A DNA stretch of 10,693 bases from ZLKRG44 sp964555705 (lineage in GTDB: Bacteria > Planctomycetota > Phycisphaerae > Phycisphaerales > SM1A02), in NCBI GenBank assembly GCA_964555705.1, contig CAZKTN010000057.1:1-10693 (forward strand), given 5' to 3'. Below, one piece after another: positions 5,871 through 10,693 of this stretch. The notes below the pieces were generated by a model. It was given only the letters and a program-made list of their open reading frames with translations, was not told the DNA's origin and did no database searches. Every line of letters begins with the position of its first letter. Position 1 is the first letter of the stretch. A program made the position numbers and the translations under genes.

Positions 5871-7591
5871 ATGGACTCCTTCGCGCTGCCGCTTCCCCAC
5901 CACCGGCTGTCCGTCCCAGCGTGCGTCCTTGCGCTTGCCGCCGTCGTGCAGGCCCGGGCTGATGTGGCGGTGCTTGCGTGGGGACTCAACGATCACGGCC
6001 AGTGCGATGACCCGCCATCGCTTGCGGCTGTCGTCCAGGCGGTAGGCGGCTACGCACACACTGTCGAGCTTCGTGCGGACGGATCAGTGGCGTGCCGCGG
6101 GCTGAACGCCAATGGCCAGTGCAACGTGCCCTCGGGGATGCCCGATGCCAAGCAGGTTGCTGCCGGCTACTTCCACACGCTTGCGCTGTTGCGTGACGGC
6201 TCGGTCCGCGGATTCGGTCGCAATTCCGAGGGCCAGTGCAACGCTCCGATCGGGCTGCTCGAGGCGGTTTCCATCGATGCCGGCAGCAATTTCTCGCTTG
6301 CCATCGACACGTCCGGGACGCTCTGGTGCTGGGGCATCAACGGCTACGGCCAGTGCAACGTGCCTGCCGCGCTTCCGCCCATCCGTCAGGCCGCGGCTGG
6401 GTATGCGCACGTCGCCGCACTCCTCGATTGGGGCACCGTCCGGTGCTGGGGCCTCTCCACACACGGCCAGTGCCAGGTGCCGCAGGGACTCACGGGCATC
6501 GTGAAGGTGGCTGCCGGCGAGCGCCACACCGTGGCGCTGACTGGAGAGGGCATTGTCCGCGCATGGGGATCCAATGACTCCGGCCAGTCGATCGTGCCAG
6601 CTGGGCTCATGGGCGTGATCGACATCACAGCCGGCTGGCGCCACACGGTGGCACTGGACAACGACGGACGCGTGACCGCGTGGGGCAACAACTGGTACGG
6701 GCAGGTCGATGTGCCGGCGCAGACAGGCGGCTCGACACGCATCTCGTCGGGGCACCGCCACTCCATCGCCATCGCGTGCCCGCTCACCCGGCAGCTGCTG
6801 ACGAGCGGCAGCCTGGTCCCGTTTGCGTTCCAGGACAACCCCGTATGGCCGCTGCGCGGCATCGCGCCCTCAGTCTCCGAGGGGGTCATCACGGTGACCG
6901 CACGCGGTGAGATCGGTGACGCCACGAGGTTCCTGCAGGTCACGCTCGACGGCCAGATCGTGGGCACCGTCTTCGGCGCAGGTTCCGATGTCGTGCACTG
7001 CATGAGCGCCGTCCAGTCCGAGCAGGTTGTGGTGCCTGCGTCCGTGCTTGCTGCAGTCACCGCTGACGGCTCGTTGGACGTCATGCTTGTGCCAGGCGTG
7101 AACGCGACGAGCGCCACATGTCCCGACGCGGTGCTCGAGGTGCGCATCGACTACCGCCGTGCCCCGAGGGACTGCGACGGCAATGGGCTTGATGACGAGT
7201 GCGAGATCGAGGCAGGCGCAGAGGACACGAACTCCAACGGGCGCCTCGACCGGTGCGAGCTGCTCTACGGAGACCTCAATCTCGACGGTGTCGTCGACGG
7301 ATTCGACCTGACTGCACTGCTCGCCATGTGGGGTGCGCTCGCGCCCCCATACGNNNNNNNNNNNNNNNNNNNNNNNNNNNNNNNNNNNNNNNNNNNNNNN
7401 NNNNNNNNNNNNNNNNNNNNNNNNNNNNNNNNNNNNNNNNNNNNNNNNNNNNNGGATTCGACCTGACTGCACTGCTCGCCATGTGGGGTGCGCTCGCGCC
7501 CCCATACGGCGACCTCAACCGCGACGGCACGGTGAACGGGATTGACCTGACCACGCTGCTCGCGCGATGGGGATCGGTGCCTCCGCAGTAG
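5871..7591 (+). CDS. Secreted seven-repeat RCC1-type beta-propeller with twin dockerin-like repeats, interrupted by assembly gap 3
   Basis: Merging the identical 55-bp ends around gap 3 yields 521 residues ending at TAG 7589-7591; the Ns shift the frame as deposited. ATG 5871 begins a signal peptide (hydrophobic 14-27, likely cleavage near Ala28-Arg-Ala30). Seven RCC1-like repeats follow, each with 'WGxNxxGQC-VP' then 'AAGxxHTxAL--DGxV'. The Gly of the Gly-Gln pair falls at 43, 82, 121, 160, 199, 238 and 277, exactly 39 apart, fitting one seven-bladed propeller spanning about 34-305. A beta-rich segment at 310-430 has no family I recognise. Then come an Asp/Cys-rich motif (DCDGNGLDDECE, 434-445) and dockerin-like repeats at 468-488 and 497-516. 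ATG 5838 is an alternative start. Such propellers usually bind proteins or ligands; the target is unknown. Confidence 0.85.
7299..7353. repeat. 55-bp contig-end duplicate, left copy (gap 3)
   Basis: Identical to 7454-7508 and abuts the Ns. It encodes the second half of the first dockerin-like repeat and the linker. The length equals the gap 2 overlap, pointing to a common assembler word size. Confidence 0.93.
7354..7453. other. Assembly gap 3 (100 N), likely zero-length
   Basis: Exactly 100 N between identical 55-bp ends. Collapse keeps the RCC1-repeat gene in frame. Because the ends fall in a tandemly repeated domain, an extra dockerin-like unit could still be hidden here. Confidence 0.92.
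7454..7508. repeat. 55-bp contig-end duplicate, right copy (gap 3)
   Basis: Starts immediately after the last N and matches 7299-7353. The unique sequence after 7508 continues directly into the second dockerin-like repeat. Confidence 0.93.
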
Positions 7592-7592
7592 A

Positions 7593-7624
7593 TGGCGTGG
7601 CCGTCCGCCGCAGGCCAAGCGCCA
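7593..7624 (+). terminator. Hairpin after the RCC1-repeat gene
   Basis: Two bases after the stop codon, TGGCG-TGGCC (7593-7602) can pair with GGCCA-AG-CGCCA (7613-7624), giving 10 base pairs with a 2-base bulge and a 10-base loop. No T-run follows. It sits in the 76-base convergent space with prfC and may end transcription from either side; weak evidence. Confidence 0.35.
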
Positions 7625-7667
7625 GATGCAATCTCAGCTGCCCGCTCAGGCACATCCCACATGAACA

Positions 7668-9314
7668 TCAGCCGCTCGTGTCGAGCGCGATGGCTGCAGG
7701 CTTGTCGAATGGGATCGGCGACACCTCGACGTTCGGGTTGCGGTCACCGAAGAACTTGAGCAGCCACTGGTCGCTGAAGAGCACCACGCTGCGGCCGCGG
7801 TCGTCGACCGCAAGCCGAGCCCCCTGCGGGATCTCGGGCAGCGCACTTTCGTCGATCGCATCGGCCGACTGCGCTTCCTGGCCCTTGAGGCGCCACCATC
7901 GCGCGACGGACCACGGCGCCGTCTCGGTGCGCGACTCGGCGCCGTACTCGTTTAGCAGCCTGTGAGTGAGCACCTCGAACTGAAGGGTGCCCACCGCAGC
8001 GAGCAGCGTGACCTTCTGGGCACCGCCAACAACCTCGAAGCGGCGCGCAACACCTTCGCGCAGTAGCTGCTCGAGCCCAAGGTTGAACTTCTTGGAGTTG
8101 CCGGGCTGAGGGTTGTGCAGGTATGCGAAGACCTCGGGCGTGAACTCCGGGATCTCGTCGAACTGCACCGTGCGGTCCTCGCTGAGGGTGTCGCCGATGC
8201 CGAAGAGGTCGTTGCCCACAAGGCCGACCACATCGCCAGCCACCGCGTGATCGACGGTCTCGCGCTGGTTGCCGAAGAGCTTGGTTGCATTCCCCAGGCG
8301 TACACGGCGGCCGCTTTGAACATGCACAGCCTGCATGTCCCGCGTGAAGGTGCCCGACACCACCCGCACGAACGCGATGCGGTCACGATGGCGGGGATCC
8401 ATGTTGGCCTGGATCTTGAAGACGAACCCGCTGAACTTCGGGTCATCCGGAGCCACCAGGCCGCGCCTGGCAGTCCGCGGCGAGGGCGGGCTCGAGTGAC
8501 GCAGGAACCCGTCAAGCAGCAGCTGCACTCCGAAGTTGTTGATGGCGCTGCCGAAGTACACCGGAGTGAGCCTTCCCTCGAGCACCGCCTGCGCATCGAA
8601 GCTGCCTCCTGCGCCACCGGTCTCGTCGAGCATGCGCACCTCATCGATGGACTCCTGGTGGCTCGAGTGGTCGAGCTTCGACAGCAGCGCGGGATCGTCG
8701 AGTCCGCCGACCTCGGTGGGAGCCACATACGCGCCGTATGGCGTCTTCTCGAAGAGGTGGACCTGCTGCGCCAACCGGTCATAGACGCCACGGAACGAGG
8801 GTCCGGTACCGATGGGCCAGTTCACCGGAAACGCGCCGATGCCGAGAGTCTTCTCGAGCTCGTCCACCAGGTCAAGCGGTGACCGTGTCGGGCGGTCGCA
8901 CTTGTTCATGAAGGTGAAGATGGGGATCCCGCGCCGGCGGCACACCTCGAAGAGCTTCCGGGTCTGCGCCTCAACTCCGGATGCGGCATCGATCACCATC
9001 ACCGCGGAATCGACAGCGGTGAGCACTCGGTAGGTGTCCTCGGAGAAGTCCTTGTGGCCGGGGGTGTCGAGGAGATTGACGCGGAACCCGCCGTAGTCGA
9101 ACTGCAGGAGCGTCGAGCTGATGGAGATGCCGCGCTGCTTCTCGAGCTCCATCCAGTCCGAGGCGGTCGCTCGCTGGTGCTTGCGGGACGTCACGGTGCC
9201 CGCGAGCTCGATCGCGCCGCCGTAGAGAAGGAACTTCTCGGTAAGCGTGGTCTTGCCCGCGTCCGGGTGCGAGATGATGGCGAAGGCCCGTCGGGGCAGC
9301 GGTGTCGGGCTCAT
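7668..9314 (-). CDS. prfC: Peptide chain release factor 3 (GTPase)
   Basis: 548 residues, slightly longer than E. coli RF3 (529). RF3 is a cytosolic translational GTPase that removes RF1/RF2 from the ribosome after peptide release. GTPase motifs are intact: P-loop SHPDAGKT at 15-22, switch I region around QRGISISS (60-67), DTPGHKDF at 83-90 and NKCD at 137-140. RF3-typical segments follow, including PVYFGSAINNFGV in the GTPase domain and PQPGNSKKFNLGLEQL-like sequence in the C-terminal part. The frame is open upstream to 9455, but ATG 9314 has AAGGA about 10 bases before it and matches the usual RF3 N-terminus. It is separated from the upstream PEP-CTERM gene by a strong terminator, so it should have its own promoter within 9315-9411; I could not pick out convincing hexamers. 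It converges with the RCC1-repeat gene. Confidence 0.97.
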   Translation of the reverse strand: MSPTPLPRRAFAIISHPDAGKTTLTEKFLLYGGAIELAGTVTSRKHQRATASDWMELEKQRGISISSTLLQFDYGGFRVNLLDTPGHKDFSEDTYRVLTAVDSAVMVIDAASGVEAQTRKLFEVCRRRGIPIFTFMNKCDRPTRSPLDLVDELEKTLGIGAFPVNWPIGTGPSFRGVYDRLAQQVHLFEKTPYGAYVAPTEVGGLDDPALLSKLDHSSHQESIDEVRMLDETGGAGGSFDAQAVLEGRLTPVYFGSAINNFGVQLLLDGFLRHSSPPSPRTARRGLVAPDDPKFSGFVFKIQANMDPRHRDRIAFVRVVSGTFTRDMQAVHVQSGRRVRLGNATKLFGNQRETVDHAVAGDVVGLVGNDLFGIGDTLSEDRTVQFDEIPEFTPEVFAYLHNPQPGNSKKFNLGLEQLLREGVARRFEVVGGAQKVTLLAAVGTLQFEVLTHRLLNEYGAESRTETAPWSVARWWRLKGQEAQSADAIDESALPEIPQGARLAVDDRGRSVVLFSDQWLLKFFGDRNPNVEVSPIPFDKPAAIALDTSG

Positions 9315-9411
9315 GGCTGGCGAATCCTTGTGCGAGAGTACTGGGTGCGTATCGAGTCTCGCGCATCGCAAGCCCACACATGGGGAACGTCGCCGATCGC
9401 GCCATGCGCGC

Positions 9412-9450
9412 AAAAAGCCAGCCGGCCGGGCGGATGCCCGGCCGGCTGGC
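9412..9450 (-). terminator. Strong intrinsic terminator of the PEP-CTERM gene
   Basis: Perfect 15-bp stem: GCCAGCCGGCCGGGC (9417-9431), loop GGAT, GCCCGGCCGGCTGGC (9436-9450). On the minus strand it is followed at once by TTTTT (9416-9412). It starts 29 bases after the PEP-CTERM stop. Outer 7-bp arms CCATGCG (9402-9408) and CGCATGG (9451-9457) could extend the pairing around the T-run. It insulates prfC from the upstream gene. Confidence 0.92.
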
Positions 9451-9479
9451 CGCATGGTGCGTGTGCGGAGGCGGATGAG

Positions 9480-10130
9480 TCACACGCGCCGACGGCGCTT
9501 GGGCACCAGTCCCACGGCACCCAGGAGCGCCAGTGCGCCAGGAGCAGGCAACGTGCATCCCAATACCTTGTCAGACCAGTCGTCGACGGCACCGCCGCGG
9601 AAGCGGACCACCATCTGGTAGCCGTCCCGGTTCAGAACGGTCTCGGCGTTGATTGCCGCCAGCGCGGACTCGCTGCCTGTCAGCGTGAAGGTGAAGATCT
9701 CGAAGCCGCCGACCGCGATGCCGGCGCTCGGATCCCCGCCGCCAAGGAACTGGCCATTCAGACCTGCGCCAGCCGCGAATGACCCATACGGGCTCGCAGA
9801 GATCGGCGCAGAGATGTTCTCGAACGCGGCGCTGGTGCTCGATAGGAACGTCAACCCGCTGGCCATGCCGTTGGGGTTGATGGCGAGCGCAGTGATGTAC
9901 CCACCGAGCGACATCTCGGTGTTGTTGGTGAGCGTGATCGAGAGCGTCGCGGTCTCCCCGCCAGAGTAGGAGTAGATGAGGTCAGCCTGGAAGCTGCCGT
10001 ATCCCTCGGTGCTGCCGCACGGGGCTACTGAAGCGGTTGAGAAGGACGCGTACACGGGCCCTGCACAGAGTCCGGATGCGAGAAGCGCACACGCCATGGT
10101 GCGCCACAAAGACAGATTGATTCGTCCCAT
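9480..10130 (-). CDS. Secreted PEP-CTERM sorting-domain protein
   Basis: 216 residues from ATG 10130, preceded by AAGGGAG at 7 bases. A signal peptide is clear: Arg3 and Arg10, hydrophobic core about 12-26, likely cleavage after Val-Tyr-Ala (28). The body is rich in Gly, Ser, Thr and Ala with alternating beta-type segments and no catalytic motif I recognise; residues 104-140 are very Gly/Ala-rich. The C-terminus is a PEP-CTERM-type sorting signal: PAPGA, a short hydrophobic helix (LALLGAVGLV), then Lys-Arg-Arg-Arg-Arg-Val. In this variant Pro-Ala-Pro replaces Pro-Glu-Pro. Known PEP-CTERM tails are processed by exosortase during export to the envelope or extracellular matrix. No exosortase gene is in the window. 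Monocistronic by its terminator at 9412-9450. Function unknown. Confidence 0.88.
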   Translation of the reverse strand: MGRINLSLWRTMACALLASGLCAGPVYASFSTASVAPCGSTEGYGSFQADLIYSYSGGETATLSITLTNNTEMSLGGYITALAINPNGMASGLTFLSSTSAAFENISAPISASPYGSFAAGAGLNGQFLGGGDPSAGIAVGGFEIFTFTLTGSESALAAINAETVLNRDGYQMVVRFRGGAVDDWSDKVLGCTLPAPGALALLGAVGLVPKRRRRV

Positions 10131-10233
10131 CAGCGATCTCCCTTCATTGACTTGCGATCTGGGAACTGCACGACTGCGCCAGCGACATTGCCGGCGATTC
10201 CCACCCGCACACAGCGCAACCCCTAGGCACCAT

Positions 10234-10252
10234 TTGCGCGAATTGCGGAAAC
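10234..10252. promoter_or_regulatory. Operator-like dyad upstream of the PEP-CTERM gene
   Basis: TTTgCGC (10234-10240), five bases, GCGgAAA (10246-10252); the arms match at every position except the lower-case one. It lies about 104 bases upstream of the PEP-CTERM start. Spacing and symmetry fit a dimeric regulator site, but no regulator gene is present to support it. Confidence 0.3.
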
Positions 10253-10348
10253 CGATGCCGGGCGCACGAGTTGCGTGCCGTCATCGCCCTTGATTCAACA
10301 TGTGGCATGTCCCCATGAATGCGTCTGCGGCACCGCAATCACGGCAGC

Positions 10349-10457
10349 ACGGTTCTTTGACTCTTATTTACTGGTCGGCCTGCCTGCCGAGATACGCTTC
10401 TTGACCACCACGCGCCGGCCGAGCGCGCTCTGGAGCTAGCCGTAAATTCAAGTCCGT
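10349..10457. repeat. Imperfect nested inverted repeat of about 110 bases
   Basis: Nested arms: ACGG/CCGT (10349-10352, 10454-10457), GACT/AGTC (10359-10362, 10451-10454), ATTTAC/GTAAAT (10366-10371, 10442-10447) and TCGGCC/GGCCGA (10375-10380, 10417-10422). A symmetrical 3x3 unpaired bubble separates the second and third. The outermost ACGG/CCGT pairing shares base 10454 with the AGTC arm, so the two cannot both form fully. The right edge reads CCGTTATG. An RNA structure, decayed element end or integron attC-like site are options; none is proven. Confidence 0.35.
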
Positions 10458-10636
10458 TATGTGTTTGCGAATGACCTGCATAAGGCGATCGCACGCAAAA
10501 TCTGATCGTCACCGCTAATGGACTGCCTACGGCCACCTTTGTCATGATGTGCAACGAGCGCGTTTTGTCCTGCTTTGGCCTTGGTGTCCAGGCCTGCATC
10601 AGACTGCGCATCCGGTCTGCGCTGGCCGCTATCCAT
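10457..10636 (-). CDS. Possible small protein of 59 residues, unrecognised
   Basis: ATG 10636 to TAA 10457-10459, preceded by GGAGAGGG four bases upstream, a good Shine-Dalgarno match. The product is hydrophilic with no signal peptide or membrane helix. It contains a basic/Gly stretch (HHDKGGRRQS, 30-39) and ends in a short amphipathic region (ILRAIALCRSF). A competing minus-strand frame and a plus-strand frame also stay open across the same bases, and third-position GC is not clearly enriched. I do not recognise a family; it may be spurious. Confidence 0.3.
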   Translation of the reverse strand: MDSGQRRPDAQSDAGLDTKAKAGQNALVAHHDKGGRRQSISGDDQILRAIALCRSFANT

Positions 10637-10661
10637 TCAACCCTCTCCGAAGGTGCATGCC

Positions 10662-10693
10662 ATGAGCGCAACCCCGCCCAGCCGGCTAACGGT
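10662..10693 (+). CDS. Possible 5' end of a gene running off the window
   Basis: ATG 10662 with AAGG eight bases upstream opens a frame (MSATPPSRLT) to the window edge; only ten residues are visible. A second plus frame from ATG 10544 also stays open for 50 codons to the edge, ending ERNPAQPANG, and could be the real one. No family can be assigned. Confidence 0.25.
   Translation, partial: MSATPPSRLT

Larger units (their letters stand above)
10340..10693. other. Low-GC end segment without a confident gene
   Basis: From about 10340 the composition changes: 10441-10560 is 60 of 120 G+C, against 38 of 60 in a katG sample (3001-3060). The stretch contains short mutually overlapping open frames on both strands, an imperfect inverted repeat, and stop-rich alternatives. 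Candidate frames are listed separately. I see no tRNA, rRNA or insertion-sequence ends. Recently acquired or decayed DNA is possible. Confidence 0.5.

Noticed and set aside
8115..8882. A 255-codon plus-strand frame antisense to prfC
   Set aside because: Same GC shadow effect; prfC is intact with all GTPase motifs and the antisense product has no recognisable fold.
10144..10338. 64-codon minus-strand frame upstream of the PEP-CTERM gene
   Set aside because: Overlaps the PEP-CTERM ribosome site region, is Arg/Cys/Ser-rich without domain features, and occupies what should be the promoter.
10436..10462. tRNA-like T-loop (AAATTCAAGTCC)
   Set aside because: The flanking bases do not form the 5-bp T-stem and no acceptor, D or anticodon arms are found.
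10363..10560. Decayed transposase or regulator fragments (for example LGRRVVVKKRISAGRPTSK and VIRKHITDLNLRLAPERAR in different minus frames)
   Set aside because: Both peptides look protein-like, but they are short, in different frames and cannot be tied to a family by eye, so I do not call a pseudogene.
10339..10671. 110-codon minus-strand frame with a TTG start
   Set aside because: No ribosome site at the TTG, mixed composition, and it overlaps a shorter frame with a much better ribosome site. No family resemblance.
1..10693. CRISPR arrays, toxin-antitoxin pairs, restriction or other defence genes, prophage genes
   Set aside because: No regularly spaced repeats and no matching protein signatures. 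The regular spacing in 5970-6780 is the RCC1 protein repeat.

Overview
The window looks like a piece of a Planctomycetota genome, most likely a Phycisphaerae relative, and probably a draft or metagenome-assembled contig. The clues are high GC outside the right end, secreted proteins ending in paired dockerin-like Asp/Gly repeats that finish in 'LLAxWG', a 'DCDGNG..DDECE' Asp/Cys motif, and a PEP-CTERM-type tail (PAPGALALLG, then four arginines). Three runs of exactly 100 N are present. The second and third are each flanked by the same exact 55 bp abutting the Ns, so those contig ends overlap and should be merged. Doing so restores two broken reading frames.

Layout. 1-1176 (minus): a secreted HAF-repeat-like protein with twin dockerin-like repeats. 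1235-1301 (minus): the C-terminal end of a probable small membrane protein, cut by gap 1 (1302-1401). 1462-2307 (minus): a LOG-family nucleotide phosphoribohydrolase. 2341-4551 (minus): catalase-peroxidase katG, possibly co-transcribed with the LOG gene. 4665-5084 (plus): a DoxX-like membrane protein divergent from katG. 5106-5686 (minus, across gap 2): a four-helix membrane protein of unknown function. 5871-7591 (plus, across gap 3): a secreted RCC1-type beta-propeller with seven repeats of exactly 39 residues, again ending in twin dockerin-like repeats. 7668-9314 (minus): peptide chain release factor 3 (prfC). 9412-9450: a strong intrinsic terminator. 9480-10130 (minus): a secreted PEP-CTERM protein. 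10131-10693: no confident gene. Its right part drops to about 50% GC and holds an imperfect inverted repeat and short competing reading frames.

How the genes fit together. katG with the divergent doxX-like gene suggests an oxidative-stress pair (inference). Two of the three exported proteins share a dockerin-like tail and the third has a PEP-CTERM tail, so two C-terminal sorting or attachment styles coexist here. prfC is a housekeeping translation gene. I found no CRISPR array, rRNA, tRNA, complete insertion sequence or defence system. The least explained stretch is the low-GC right end.
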